NCBI RefSeq assembly: GCF_040250305.1
Contig: NZ_CP158190.1
Location: forward strand, 2,326,001-2,390,000
Direction: 5' to 3'
DNA length: 64,000 bases
Source of the DNA: Peribacillus frigoritolerans
GTDB taxonomy: Bacteria; Bacillota; Bacilli; Bacillales; DSM-1321
Shown: piece after piece, positions 17,450 through 26,790 of the stretch
How the letters are laid out: each line of letters opens with the position of its first letter
Numbering within the stretch: position 1 is the stretch's first letter
Position numbers and translations under genes: made by a program
Notes under the pieces: model-generated
Seen by the model: the letters and a program-made list of their open reading frames with translations, nothing else
Told to the model about the DNA's origin: nothing
Database searches by the model: none

Positions 17450-18634
17450 TCATTTCAAATGTGGATGGCCGCTTAAATTGGATTTTGTCTGTTCAATTGC
17501 CAATTTTGCTAAATTCTTTATCGTTACATCGTCCATCGGAGGATTGTGTAAACCAGCTCTTACATCCCTATAGTGCCTTTGTAGTGGATTATTGCGTTGA
17601 AGACTTTTTGCACCGACTATTCGCATGGCTTTATCGACAATTGTAATGGCTGCGTTTGTAACAATATGTTTTGCAGCCCCCAGCTCATTTGTGAAATGAA
17701 TTCTTCGTGATTCATCATCATAAGCCTCGGCAACGCTATATAAGAAATGCCGGGCTTTCATTAATTCCAAATCAATTTCTCCTAACAGTTGTTGGACATT
17801 AGCCAGCTGGCTGATAGGTGCATTTATACTGTTTGGAGTATAGTTATTGGCAAAGTGTATGGCGTAATCCCTTGCAGCTTGCGCAATGCCAAGGTAACAG
17901 GCTGGAATATGAAGGATCCATGCATTGAATCTGTTTCCACTTGGCATTTCAGGTAACTCAACAAGTTTTGAATCATCCACTTCAACATCTTTAAGGACTA
18001 AATCATGACTTCCTGTCCCCCTCATTGAAATTACGTCCCATGTTTCATCTATGTAGAGCCCATCCAAATCTTTATGCAGGAGAAAAAATCCAACCTTTTG
18101 CCTTTCCTCGATCCATGCTGAAACTAGGAAATAAGTTAAAACAGGGGACATGGTTGTATAGGTTTTACGTCCGGAAATAACCCAATAATCTCCCTTTTTG
18201 ACTGCCTTCGTTCCGGGGCGTCCCCCGCGAGTCGGACTGCCAGTTTGCGCTTCACTAACGGAACGGTTCACTAAAGCGCCATTTAGAACTTCCCCAGCAA
18301 TAAAATCTAAGTTCGTTTTTGTCCAACTTTTCTGTTCAAAAAGGTCTCCTATCACTCCAAGGTTCCAACCAATGGATAGCGCAGTCGCTGAATCAAAACT
18401 AGCCAATGTTTCTTGAAGGAGAATCATATCATAAACTTTTAACCCTTCGCCACCATAGGATTTGGGAAGAGTTGAGCTTGTATATCCCATACGAATTAAA
18501 TCTTGAATATGTTCTTTCGGAAAAAAGGCCAATTCATCAATTTGAGCAGAATTATTTTTGAATTTTGATTCTACTTCATATAATTTTTTCAGCCACGCTT
18601 TTTGACTCTCCGTCTTAATGAATAGGTTAATCAC
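17450..18634 (-). CDS. Acyl-CoA-dehydrogenase-fold flavoprotein (possible SfnC/DszC-like oxidoreductase)
   Basis: 394 residues from the GTG at 18634, which follows a perfect AGAAGGAGGG site; the frame extends 13 codons upstream without one. Three-domain acyl-CoA dehydrogenase architecture: N-terminal helices, a middle beta domain with the FAD-side motif SGRKTYTTMSPV, and a C-terminal helical bundle. The C-terminal motif where dehydrogenases carry the catalytic Glu reads YRDVRAGLHNPPMDD, closer to the RDxRxxxLHxP pattern of flavin-dependent monooxygenases such as DszC and sulfur-acquisition oxidoreductases. It is divergent from an amino-acid-type ABC transporter. It may therefore oxidise an imported sulfur or nitrogen compound, but ordinary dehydrogenase activity cannot be excluded. 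Confidence 0.8.
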   Translation of the reverse strand: MINLFIKTESQKAWLKKLYEVESKFKNNSAQIDELAFFPKEHIQDLIRMGYTSSTLPKSYGGEGLKVYDMILLQETLASFDSATALSIGWNLGVIGDLFEQKSWTKTNLDFIAGEVLNGALVNRSVSEAQTGSPTRGGRPGTKAVKKGDYWVISGRKTYTTMSPVLTYFLVSAWIEERQKVGFFLLHKDLDGLYIDETWDVISMRGTGSHDLVLKDVEVDDSKLVELPEMPSGNRFNAWILHIPACYLGIAQAARDYAIHFANNYTPNSINAPISQLANVQQLLGEIDLELMKARHFLYSVAEAYDDESRRIHFTNELGAAKHIVTNAAITIVDKAMRIVGAKSLQRNNPLQRHYRDVRAGLHNPPMDDVTIKNLAKLAIEQTKSNLSGHPHLK

Positions 18635-18845
18635 ACGGTTCCCTCCTTCTATTACCTTCTGTTTTTGTTTCAATTCCTATTAATCTTATTGGTTTAAATG
18701 ATAATTAAGGTGTGTTTAGTTGTCAAGGAAATTAAGGGTTTGCAGATAAACGATGCCTCTGGAAAGACTCTTGTATTTTCATATAACTACAATTCTTTTA
18801 ATAAAACAGGTGTGTGCAGTTGCTTGAAAATTTTAAATATACACA

Positions 18846-18874
18846 TTGACTTTACAAAAGTATCCATTTATTAT
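18846..18874 (+). promoter_or_regulatory. Promoter candidate for the amino-acid ABC transporter
   Basis: TTGACT (18846-18851) and TATTAT (18869-18874) have a 17-base spacer and lie 137 bases ahead of the binding-protein ATG. The rest of the 376-base region 18635-19010 is AT-rich, and I could not assign a riboswitch to it. Confidence 0.5.
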
Positions 18875-19010
18875 GTTTATAACCAAATAACTTACTTAAC
18901 CTACCTAAATAGTTGGTATTGAGTGGTGAAGGTGATGTATGTATTTCCTTTGAATTTCAGGAAATACAAATGCAAGTAAAAAAACATCGTAAAACGAAAG
19001 GGGATTCACT

Positions 19011-19883
19011 ATGAAAAATAAAAAATTTCGCCATGTTTTAACTATCGGTTTAGCGTTTGTAACCATATTAGCGGGGTGCGGATCAGGTACATCAACGAGT
19101 AATGAAGCCGATGCAAATTCAGGTAGCACTTCAGGTGTCCGAAAGGTAAAAGTAGCATATGACCAAGCGTCAAAACCTATGTCTTGGCTGGATGAGAAGG
19201 GAAATCCAACTGGATATGATGTGGAAGTTATGAAATTGGTTGATGAATTACTACCGGCATACGAATTCGAATATATTGGCACATCAAGCGATGACCTGTT
19301 AGTAGGCATTGAACAAGGTAAATATCAAGTGGGGGTTAAAAATGCTTTCTGGACAGAGGAAAGGACTGAGAAGTTCATCTTTCCTAAAGAATTCCTTGGA
19401 TTAAGCAGTGCGGGCCTTGTTTTAAAGAAAGAAAATTCAAAGATCAAAAATCTCAAGGACTTTGCTTCAGAGGGCTTCTCCTTAGCACCAATCGCAGCAA
19501 ATAACGCTCAATACACGATCGTTGATGAGTATAATCAGGCCAATCCGGACAATAAGGTGAAATTGAAAGCCGGAGATGCATTCACTGTAGATGTAATTCA
19601 ATGGGTAAATGAAGGCCGTGTCGACGGTGGAATAGCGATCGAGGGAGCTTTTAAGAAGCAAGTGGCCGACGATGGCCCCTATCATAATTTAGTGGATGAT
19701 CTAGTTTACAATGAATTTGCAGTCATTAAAACCTGGCCATTATTCAACAAAAAAGAACAAAAATTCGCAGATGCTTATGATGAAGCGATTAAAAAAATTA
19801 AAGACGAAAAGAAGACGAATGAGTTAAGCAAAAAGTTTTATGGCCGGGATTTATTCGAAGTTTTGGGAACTGTAGAGAGATAA
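19011..19883 (+). CDS. Amino-acid ABC transporter substrate-binding lipoprotein
   Basis: 290 residues. Lipoprotein signal MKNKKFRHVLTIGL... with lipobox ILAGCGS, then a Ser/Thr-rich linker and a SBP_bac_3 domain (about 42-285) starting with VKVAYDQASKPMSWLDEKG and GYDVEVMKLVDE. Family members bind polar amino acids, cystine, or related sulfur compounds outside the membrane. It is the first gene of a four-gene operon (binding protein, two permeases, ATPase), an organisation resembling the Bacillus TcyK-TcyL-TcyM-TcyN cystine system with one binding protein instead of two. A 186-base gap follows it. The ligand is not certain. Confidence 0.92.
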   Translation: MKNKKFRHVLTIGLAFVTILAGCGSGTSTSNEADANSGSTSGVRKVKVAYDQASKPMSWLDEKGNPTGYDVEVMKLVDELLPAYEFEYIGTSSDDLLVGIEQGKYQVGVKNAFWTEERTEKFIFPKEFLGLSSAGLVLKKENSKIKNLKDFASEGFSLAPIAANNAQYTIVDEYNQANPDNKVKLKAGDAFTVDVIQWVNEGRVDGGIAIEGAFKKQVADDGPYHNLVDDLVYNEFAVIKTWPLFNKKEQKFADAYDEAIKKIKDEKKTNELSKKFYGRDLFEVLGTVER

Positions 19884-20069
19884 CGAAGCCCTTAGCAAAA
19901 CAAGCATTAAAATGTCAATCAATAGGTTATGACTTGTCATTTTCTTAATATGGGTTTTCTTGGATAACTCTGGTATTTTAAGAGATGGCAAGTTTCTAGG
20001 TACTGGCCTTCAATAGAATGATTGGATTTGAAAATTCGAATCTTCAATGAAAGCAGATGGAGGTGAAAC

Positions 20070-20777
20070 ATGGAAAAATACTTTGATTTAGCTTACATAG
20101 TAGAGTCGGTACCAATGTTAGTTCCCTTTCTAAAAGTAACATTAATCGTTACGGGTCTATCGGTCTTGTTCGGGACAATCATAGGTTTCATCTTAGCGGT
20201 CATGAAACTTGGAAATAGTAAAATCGCCAGGAAAATTGCCTATGGATATACAACGGTATTGAGATGTACGCCCTCTATAGTTCTGCTTTTTTTGACTTAC
20301 TATGGTATACCTGCAATTGCAGGGAAATTTGGCATAAATCTTAATGATATTGATAAAGCAGTATTTGTAGTCATAACCTTTTCGCTTCAATTTGCGGCTG
20401 CAATGTCAGAAGTGATTAGAACATCGCTTGAATCTATTGATAGAGGGCAATTTGAAGCGGCAGTAAGCGTTGGATTAAGCAATACGCAAGCTTACCGGAG
20501 AATTATTTTACCCCAGGCTTTCGTAGTCGCATTACCAAACTTCGGTAACAGCTTACTTGAATTAATGAAAGAAGGGTCTTTAGCATATACAATCGGCTTG
20601 ATAGATATCATGGGGAAGGCAGAGCTTATAATCGCCGGGAACTATAACACACATGCATTAGAAATTTATCTTGCATTGGCGGTTATTTACTGGACATTGT
20701 CGATTGCCATTGAACAACTGTTCTTAAAATTGGAAAAGGCATTCAGTAAAGGAAAACAAGTGATAACAACTGCATAG
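20070..20777 (+). CDS. Amino-acid ABC transporter permease (first subunit)
   Basis: 235 residues with about five membrane segments. The His/Glu/Gln transporter permease signature is visible as the TVLRCTPSIVLLFLTYYG segment and the EAA loop SVGLSNTQAYRRIILPQA, which docks on the ATPase. Good AGATGGAGGTG ribosome site. It pairs with the next gene, whose stop-start spacing is 12 bases, to form a heterodimeric channel. Confidence 0.93.
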   Translation: MEKYFDLAYIVESVPMLVPFLKVTLIVTGLSVLFGTIIGFILAVMKLGNSKIARKIAYGYTTVLRCTPSIVLLFLTYYGIPAIAGKFGINLNDIDKAVFVVITFSLQFAAAMSEVIRTSLESIDRGQFEAAVSVGLSNTQAYRRIILPQAFVVALPNFGNSLLELMKEGSLAYTIGLIDIMGKAELIIAGNYNTHALEIYLALAVIYWTLSIAIEQLFLKLEKAFSKGKQVITTA

Positions 20778-20789
20778 AGGGGTGACAGA

Positions 20790-21503
20790 ATGTCAGAAGG
20801 TCTGGATTATAGGTTTTTAGTGGAAACCTTTTTTGTAGCGTTATCGGGGGTGCCGACCGCATTATTCATTACAATTGTTGCTTTGATTATTGCCTTGCCA
20901 TTAGGGTTTTTACTTGCTTTATCAAGAATAAATCAAATCCCGGTATTGAATCGCTTAGCACAGATATACGTTTCATTTGTCAGAGGAACGCCCGTCATTA
21001 TCCAAATTTTCATTATATATAGCAGTGTGCCATTAATGCTGACTTCTATATTTGAAAAGTATGCTGTCGAAATGAATGTATACGATGTAAATCCGATATG
21101 GTACGCATTCATTGTTTTCTCGTTGAATACGACAGCTATTCTCACAGAGGTGTTTCGTTCGGCAATTAGCACAGTGAGCAAGGGGCAACTTGAAGCTTCT
21201 TATGCTGTCGGATTAACAACTGTGCAAGCATTTAGAAGAATTATCATTCCACAGACATTGGTAGTGGCATTACCGAATATATGTACAGCAACAGTCAATC
21301 TGATTAAAGCGACATCATTAGGTTATGCTTTGTCATTGCAGGAAATCACTTTAAAAGCAAAGGTAGCTGCCAATGTTGGCTACAATTATGTTGAAGCATA
21401 TATTGATATCTTTCTTGTTTACCTAATTTTATGTAGTTTGGTGGAATACTTGTTTAAAAGGTATGAAAAACGAGTAAGCAGGTTTAAAGCCGTGAGTATC
21501 TGA
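20790..21503 (+). CDS. Amino-acid ABC transporter permease (second subunit)
   Basis: 237 residues, five or six membrane segments, with YVSFVRGTPVIIQIFIIY near the N-terminal third and the EAA loop YAVGLTTVQAFRRIIIPQT. It differs enough from the first permease to be its heterodimer partner rather than a recent duplicate. It is followed after 20 bases by the ATPase gene. Confidence 0.93.
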   Translation: MSEGLDYRFLVETFFVALSGVPTALFITIVALIIALPLGFLLALSRINQIPVLNRLAQIYVSFVRGTPVIIQIFIIYSSVPLMLTSIFEKYAVEMNVYDVNPIWYAFIVFSLNTTAILTEVFRSAISTVSKGQLEASYAVGLTTVQAFRRIIIPQTLVVALPNICTATVNLIKATSLGYALSLQEITLKAKVAANVGYNYVEAYIDIFLVYLILCSLVEYLFKRYEKRVSRFKAVSI

Positions 21504-21523
21504 AATGAGGAGGTGTGGCCGAA

Positions 21524-22279
21524 ATGCTAGAGATTAAAAATATTCATAAATCATTCGGTGAGAATGAGATTTTAAAAGGTGTGGATTTAAATATAGACAA
21601 GGGGGATGTGGTGGTAATTCTGGGTCCAAGTGGTTCAGGTAAGACAACTTTACTCCGATGCATTAACTTTCTTGAAAAAGCAGATCAAGGACATGCCGTT
21701 TTTGGTGATATTGATGTAAGTCTTAAAACGGCATCGAAAAAAGTGATTCATGGAATAAGGCAGAAGATAGCCTTTGTTTTTCAAAATTATAATCTTTTCG
21801 CTAATAAAACGGCATTGGAAAATGTGACGGAAGGACTGGTTATTGGAAGGAAGATTGCGAAAGCAGAAGCATATGAAATTGGTAAAAAAGCATTGGATAA
21901 AGTAGGCTTGTCAGAAAAATATGGTGCTTACCCTAGTGAACTCTCAGGCGGGCAGCAGCAAAGGGTGGGCATTGCGAGAGCGGTTGCTTTAAACCCTGAC
22001 ATTATTTTATTTGACGAACCAACTTCGGCATTGGACCCGGAATTGGTCGGTGAAGTACTGACGGTGATGAAGCAAATTGCCAAAGAAGGAACTACGATGT
22101 TAGTTGTCACGCATGAAATGTCTTTTGCAAAGGATGTTGCAAACAGAGTGATTTTTATGGATGCAGGTGTCATAGTGGAAGAGGGATCGCCTAAAGAAAT
22201 TTTTGTGAATCCAAAAGAAGAAAGAACGAAGAGGTTCTTAAAAAGAGTCTTGCCGGAGGATTATATTTTTTATATTTAG
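21524..22279 (+). CDS. Amino-acid ABC transporter ATP-binding protein
   Basis: 252 residues from ATG 21524; a GTG at 21515 directly abuts the GAGGAGG site and is unlikely. Walker [11 protein letters not shown]-loop FQNYNLF, signature LSGGQQQR, Walker [15 protein letters not shown], and H-loop VVTHEMSFA are all intact. It powers uptake through the two permeases encoded just upstream. The last gene of this operon. Confidence 0.95.
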   Translation: MLEIKNIHKSFGENEILKGVDLNIDKGDVVVILGPSGSGKTTLLRCINFLEKADQGHAVFGDIDVSLKTASKKVIHGIRQKIAFVFQNYNLFANKTALENVTEGLVIGRKIAKAEAYEIGKKALDKVGLSEKYGAYPSELSGGQQQRVGIARAVALNPDIILFDEPTSALDPELVGEVLTVMKQIAKEGTTMLVVTHEMSFAKDVANRVIFMDAGVIVEEGSPKEIFVNPKEERTKRFLKRVLPEDYIFYI

Positions 22280-22627
22280 GTTATGTTCACTTTCTCTTTT
22301 GATATGTGATTGAAACAAACGAATAAAAATAACGTTTGTTAGAGGGATTCAGAATGACGTTAAGTGAATTGATAGTAAAAATTCAAAAATTGAATTAAGC
22401 AAAAATACATCGGTTTAAAGAATTCTTTATCCATTTACTTGCAACATCATTTTCTGCAAGTGAACAAGCATTTCAAGAAGTGACCGAACGCAAAAATAAA
22501 GATGGCTAAACTTGTGTAGATTTTGACTCTTTAAACATATACCTCTACAGTTCATTAACAAGCAGAATAGAATAATGAAAGAAATATACTTTGGTGGAAA
22601 TTGAAAACTGTAAAGGAGAATAAAAAC
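22280..22627. other. Intergenic stretch without a recognised gene
   Basis: AT-rich. It contains an inverted AACAAACG / CGTTTGTT pair near 22315-22341 that could be a weak terminator of the ABC operon, although no T-tract follows. A 14-codon frame from 22353 (MTLSELIVKIQKLN) looks like debris. I see nothing firmer. Confidence 0.4.
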
Positions 22628-23158
22628 TTGCGTAATCAACAATGGAGTAAAGTAAAGAAAAAGTTAGAGAGTTTTATCTGTGACTCTCTAAAAAATAGAG
22701 TTCAGTTTACTGTTACGAATTATCGAAAGGCTCACGACCGATTAGGACGAGCTTTTATTACTGTTGATAAAAAGGAAATCCTAAATATGTGTACGATAAC
22801 GTCTGATAGAGAAATGTTCAGAAAAGAAAATGAAATAAGAAATGCCAAAAGTATTGAATACGATGTCTATAATGGAAATCAGAACTATGAGATAGGGATA
22901 CAAGCACATGAAATGATTAAAGCAGAGGGGATTTTTGCACAGTATGACTTTTTTAATGCGGTTGAAGAATATTTTAATTTACCAATAGAAATTTCCTTAA
23001 AATCAGATGATATGATTATAAAGATTCTTTCTCTGATAGATAGAAGAGTTGGGATGCGTACGTTACAGGGGCTTAAAAAATCCATCCTAAATGAAAAGGA
23101 AATTATCCAGTATTTTTATAACTTGCGATGTGAAGCAGAGGGAATAAGAACTTCCTAA
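22628..23158 (+). CDS. Uncharacterised protein resembling the SF0329 family
   Basis: About 176 residues from TTG 22628, which has AAGGAG ten bases upstream; the frame opens at 22601 with a TTG lacking a site. The start QQWSKVKKKLESFICDSLKNR and the phrase LGRAFITVDKKEILNMC resemble proteins named SF0329 family, and the end IIKILSLIDRRVGMRTL matches their C-terminal region as I remember it. Soluble, mildly basic, without signal peptide. Function unknown. It stands alone between the ABC operon and a minus-strand LysR gene, and such genes are often of irregular distribution. Confidence 0.6.
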   Translation: MRNQQWSKVKKKLESFICDSLKNRVQFTVTNYRKAHDRLGRAFITVDKKEILNMCTITSDREMFRKENEIRNAKSIEYDVYNGNQNYEIGIQAHEMIKAEGIFAQYDFFNAVEEYFNLPIEISLKSDDMIIKILSLIDRRVGMRTLQGLKKSILNEKEIIQYFYNLRCEAEGIRTS

Positions 23159-23396
23159 AAAGCGCTATAATGAATTTTTATTGAACAAGTATTTTACTTG
23201 GCGTGGAAGTGTGAGCGTTAGGACGTTATTAATTAGTGAGGAAAAACAATATGGATGGATAGTGAAAACACATGAACCTCCTGCAAATATGAGTGGGAAA
23301 CCTAGCTCATTGGCAGGAAGTCTAAAGTGTTTTCTTTATACAAAGTGAATCACAATGAGCCATGGTGTCTTTTCCATTAAATTAGAGAATCAGCAT

Positions 23397-24299
23397 TTAG
23401 GCATCGTTCCTAACATCCCACTTAAAAAAGCTATGTATTTCCTCTACTAACTTACATACTGCAGGAGACAGATATCGATCTTTCAAATAGGCCAGGTAAA
23501 CAGTCCTTTCCAAAGAATTCGAATCTATTGCACGAATTGCAGTATTGCGTGTTGCAGCGGATTTTATATAGCTTTCCGGTAAAATTGTAACCCCAAGACC
23601 TTCTTCCACCAAACTGCAAGCCGTTTCAAGCCTTTCTATTTCGTATAGGATATTTGGAATTGCATGTTCTTCCTTAAATGCTCTTAAGATATCATCTCTT
23701 GTTTGAAATCCAGTTGTACTGATGATCAATTCTTTCTTTGCAATGTCTTGGAAAGTGATGGACTCTTTTTCATTTAACTCGTCATCTTTATGAATCAAAA
23801 GCATGAATTTTTCATTATAAAGGGGAGTGGACAGAATTTCATCATTGTTGATGGGCTGGTTCGTGATGGTGAAATGAACATTATACCGATTTAACGAATC
23901 GAAAACTTTCTCTTCCCCTAATATTTCCCTTACTTTTATATGAATATTAGGATAATTGGTTTTAAAATTCCTGATTATCTTCGGGAACCAAAATTTGAAT
24001 GATTCTATGGAACCTATAGATACTGTTCCGCTTCCAACATCCTTCATTTCCTTAAGCTCCACTTGCATATTATCGAATTTTCTTAACAGATCAACAGATC
24101 TCGTATAAAAAAGCCCACCTGCTTCCGTAAGCTCAAGACCCCTTGTATTACGTTCCAAAAGCTGAAAACTAACTTCATTTTCTAATTTCATTATGGCATT
24201 ACTTAGGGAAGGTTGTGATATATGCAGCATTTTTGCCGCTTTTGAGAAATTCTTTTCCTGGACGATGGTAGTGAAATACCGAAGTTGACGAAGATCCAT
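23397..24299 (-). CDS. LysR-family regulator divergent from hutG
   Basis: 300 residues. The N-terminal winged helix reads MDLRQLRYFTTIVQEKNFSKAA then MLHISQPSLSNAI; the C-terminal part is a normal LysR co-inducer domain ending in a Phe-Phe-Lys-Trp tail. The AAGGAGAATAA site supports the ATG start. Its start codon is 123 bases from that of the formimidoylglutamase gene, and the gap contains a LysR-type palindrome, so it probably controls that gene and itself. Confidence 0.9.
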   Translation of the reverse strand: MDLRQLRYFTTIVQEKNFSKAAKMLHISQPSLSNAIMKLENEVSFQLLERNTRGLELTEAGGLFYTRSVDLLRKFDNMQVELKEMKDVGSGTVSIGSIESFKFWFPKIIRNFKTNYPNIHIKVREILGEEKVFDSLNRYNVHFTITNQPINNDEILSTPLYNEKFMLLIHKDDELNEKESITFQDIAKKELIISTTGFQTRDDILRAFKEEHAIPNILYEIERLETACSLVEEGLGVTILPESYIKSAATRNTAIRAIDSNSLERTVYLAYLKDRYLSPAVCKLVEEIHSFFKWDVRNDA

Positions 24300-24311
24300 T
24301 TATTCTCCTTA

Positions 24312-24330
24312 CTATAGCTTTAAACTATAG
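24312..24330. promoter_or_regulatory. LysR-type operator candidate (CTATAG-N7-CTATAG)
   Basis: Two copies of the self-complementary CTATAG separated by CTTTAAA form an inverted repeat that contains the T-N11-A LysR pattern. It lies just upstream of the LysR start, in the LysR/hutG gap. Confidence 0.55.
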
Positions 24331-24422
24331 ATATATTGAATTTTTGTATTGGTAATTATATATTATCTCATTTATAATTTTTAAAAAAGATATTTCGGAA
24401 TTTTTTAAATAAAGGAGAAATT

Positions 24423-25379
24423 ATGTATACTAATCCGACTTCAAAATATTGGAATGGAAGAATTGATTCCCAATCTGACATGGACAGCTTCAGATACCAC
24501 CAAAGAGTACGGTTGGCTCCGATATCGGAATTAGCCATCTCTTCCAATGCATCAAAGACCTTTGGGTTGATTGGCTTCAAATGTGATGAAGGCGTCAAAA
24601 GGAATAAAGGCAGGATTGGTGCTGCAGAGGGTCCTGATCATATTAGGCAGTACTTGGCGAAATTACCCTGTCATTTACCGTCCCAAACCGAGCTGGTGGA
24701 TGCTGGCGATGTAAAATGTGAAAGTACGGAAATGGAGGCCGCCCAGTTCGAATTGGGATCGGCTGTTGACCGGATATTGGAGACTAAAGCGATTCCTATC
24801 ATACTTGGGGGAGGGCACGAAACCCTGTATGGCCATTATCTTGGGATTAGGAAATCCATTGGACCAAAAGCTAGATTGGGGATCATTAATATTGACGCGC
24901 ACTTTGATATGAGGCCTTATGAAAAAGAAAGTTCATCAGGAACGATGTTTAAGCAGATTTTGGACGAAGATCAAAGTTGTGGATATTTATGTGTCGGAAT
25001 TCAGAAGCAGGGGAATACGAAGGCACTGTTTGAAACCGCTGAGAGAAGTAATGTCGACTACATTTTGGAAGAAGATTTGTCATTGAACGAAATGGATGAA
25101 ACAAAGCGGCGGATAAATGAATTCGTTAATAAAAATGACTACATTATGCTTACATTATGTACGGACGTTATTGATTCAGCCTACGCACCTGGGGTAAGTG
25201 CACCATCGCCGTTTGGACTGAATCCAAAATTGGTCCGTGCGATTATTAGGCATATCGTATCGAATGAAAAGATCCTCTCCTTTGACATTTCGGAAGTGAA
25301 TCCTTCGTTGGACGAAAATAATAAAACCGTAACATTGGCAGCACATTTAATAAATGAAGTTTTGCTGCATTTTAAATAA
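24423..25379 (+). CDS. hutG: Formimidoylglutamase-like ureohydrolase (HutG family)
   Basis: 318 residues of the arginase/agmatinase fold. Metal-site motifs: GGGHETLYGH, NIDAHFDMRPY, and the late site CTDVIDSAYAPGVSAPSPFGL; the ending APGVSAPS is characteristic of formimidoylglutamases, which split N-formimidoyl-glutamate into glutamate and formamide. The first residue of the usual D-x-D metal pair is Cys here, which may mark a subfamily or altered metal use. The other histidine-utilisation genes (hutP, hutH, hutU, hutI) are absent nearby. It instead pairs with a divergent LysR regulator. AAAGGAG precedes the ATG. Confidence 0.82.
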   Translation: MYTNPTSKYWNGRIDSQSDMDSFRYHQRVRLAPISELAISSNASKTFGLIGFKCDEGVKRNKGRIGAAEGPDHIRQYLAKLPCHLPSQTELVDAGDVKCESTEMEAAQFELGSAVDRILETKAIPIILGGGHETLYGHYLGIRKSIGPKARLGIINIDAHFDMRPYEKESSSGTMFKQILDEDQSCGYLCVGIQKQGNTKALFETAERSNVDYILEEDLSLNEMDETKRRINEFVNKNDYIMLTLCTDVIDSAYAPGVSAPSPFGLNPKLVRAIIRHIVSNEKILSFDISEVNPSLDENNKTVTLAAHLINEVLLHFK

Positions 25380-25480
25380 TGGATGGACATGGAAGAGGGG
25401 CAATTCCAATTTGGTTCTTCCAGCTTTCCTCAATGTTATCTCCATGATCAATTATCATAAAAACCTTAGAAAGCACCCAG

Positions 25481-25513
25481 GCTGTCCGTGAATCATTCAT
25501 GGACAGTCTTTTT
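25481..25513 (+). terminator. Intrinsic terminator after hutG
   Basis: GCTGTCCGTGAA pairs with TTCATGGACAGT around a short loop and is followed by CTTTTT. It lies about 100 bases after the hutG stop. Confidence 0.8.
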
Positions 25514-25640
25514 AGTGGTTAATTGCCCCGGCTATTGCTTGACTCCCCGTTTTAGGATTAACAATGACTCTTCCAAAGTTCACTACTGATACTTGTGGGT
25601 TTTTGGTTTATAATAACAACCATCTAGGGGGGGATTTTTT

Positions 25641-25796
25641 ATGAATGAATATAAAGTGACGGTCAGGAATGGCAGTACCTTGATCTTGTCGGAAATCATT
25701 AAAGCTGAAGATGAAAGAGAAGTCCTTGGAACTCTTTTGATTTCCAGCGAATTATTTAATCAACCATTTACCGACATCAAAATTTTAGAACGCTGA
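25641..25796 (+). CDS. Small hypothetical protein, 51 residues
   Basis: ATG 25641 follows a strong AGGGGGGGA site, and a TATAAT box lies at 25609-25614. The product begins MNEYKVTVRNGSTLILSEII and ends FTDIKILER; it is predicted soluble with alternating strand-like segments. I do not recognise a family. It ends 60 bases before the YedK gene, with which it may be co-transcribed. Confidence 0.6.
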   Translation: MNEYKVTVRNGSTLILSEIIKAEDEREVLGTLLISSELFNQPFTDIKILER

Positions 25797-25856
25797 TTTG
25801 TGCCTGTCCGTTCGATTTGTTACACTGTAATAAATTCTAATACGGTAGGCGATAGT

Positions 25857-26528
25857 ATGTGTGGACGTTTTACCCTTTTCACTGACATTGAAGAAATAAA
25901 AGATCGGTTTGATATTCAAGGATCGTTTGATGAGGAATACCAATTCAGCTACAATATTGCTCCCTCCCAATCCGTGCTCTCCGTCATTAATGACGGGGCA
26001 AGGAATCGACTTGGATATCTTCGGTGGGGGCTCATTCCTTTCTGGGCAAAAGACGAAAAAGTGGGCTACAAAATGATCAATGCCAGAGCGGAAACCATTG
26101 CTGAGAAAGCAAGCTTCAGGAATGCGTATAAGAAGAAGAGATGCTTGATAATCGCTGACTCTTTTTATGAATGGAAGAAGACAACGGAAAGAAAAATACC
26201 GATGCGAATAAAACTGAAGAATCATGCTCCATTTGGAATGGCGGGTATCTGGGAATCCTGGAAATCTCCTGAAGGCATCAGCATCTATTCGTGCTCCGTT
26301 ATAACAACCGTTCCTAATGAGCTAATGACCAGCATTCATGATCGTATGCCTGTCATCCTTAAACCGGAAGATGAAAAAGATTGGTTGAATCCAACCAATA
26401 ATGATCCTGCATATCTGCAGCAGTATTTAAAGTCATTTGATTCGGAACAGATGGAAGCCTTTGAGGTATCGACTGAAGTGAACTCGACCAAAAATAATTC
26501 ATCTAACCTAATACAACAAATTTGCTGA
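25857..26528 (+). CDS. SOS-response-associated protein of the HMCES/YedK family
   Basis: 223 residues from ATG 25857. Removal of Met exposes the catalytic Cys2 (MCGRFTLF), which forms a thiazolidine cross-link with abasic sites in single-stranded DNA. Other family residues are in INARAET, SFYEWKK and the late His of IHDRMPVIL. The frame opens upstream at 25800, but that would bury Cys2 and is rejected. It shields abasic sites during replication. Immediately followed by a terminator. Confidence 0.93.
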   Translation: MCGRFTLFTDIEEIKDRFDIQGSFDEEYQFSYNIAPSQSVLSVINDGARNRLGYLRWGLIPFWAKDEKVGYKMINARAETIAEKASFRNAYKKKRCLIIADSFYEWKKTTERKIPMRIKLKNHAPFGMAGIWESWKSPEGISIYSCSVITTVPNELMTSIHDRMPVILKPEDEKDWLNPTNNDPAYLQQYLKSFDSEQMEAFEVSTEVNSTKNNSSNLIQQIC

Positions 26529-26550
26529 GAGGTCATTAGACCTCTTTTTT
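26528..26550 (+). terminator. Intrinsic terminator after the HMCES/YedK gene
   Basis: AGAGGTC and GACCTCT pair around the loop ATTA, followed by a run of T; the stem begins at the stop codon of the gene. Confidence 0.85.
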
Positions 26551-26778
26551 ATATGAATTCCGTCCCGATAAATGAAAATAACTGATTAACTGCAAATGTC
26601 AAGATCTCTTTATAATCAGTAAGGAGTCCATGTAAAATAATTTAAAATTAACCTTGCGAAAATAGACAAAATGCTGTACTGTTATATTTGCTTTTCAAAA
26701 CGACTTTCGATGTCACGAACTCAGGCAAGTTTCCAGCGTGGTACTTTTCTGGCAGGCATCGTAATTTTTGATAAATTA

Positions 26779-26784
26779 TATAAT
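26779..26784 (+). promoter_or_regulatory. -10 box ahead of the SAM riboswitch
   Basis: A perfect TATAAT ends seven bases before the first riboswitch helix. No good -35 box is apparent. The region 26551-26778 shows nothing else. Confidence 0.5.
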
Positions 26785-26790
26785 GTAATC

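Noticed and set aside
18674..19010. Leader of the ABC operon considered as a glycine-type riboswitch because of CTCTGGAAAGACT
   Set aside because: The partner motifs and paired helices of the known aptamer are absent.
22353..22397. Short frame starting MTLSELIVKIQKLN considered as a transposase start
   Set aside because: Too short and without further homologous sequence in any frame to support it.
23270..23330. Imperfect hairpin CCTGCAAATATGAG / CTCATTGGCAGG considered as terminator of the LysR gene
   Set aside because: Interrupted stem and no T-tract on either strand.
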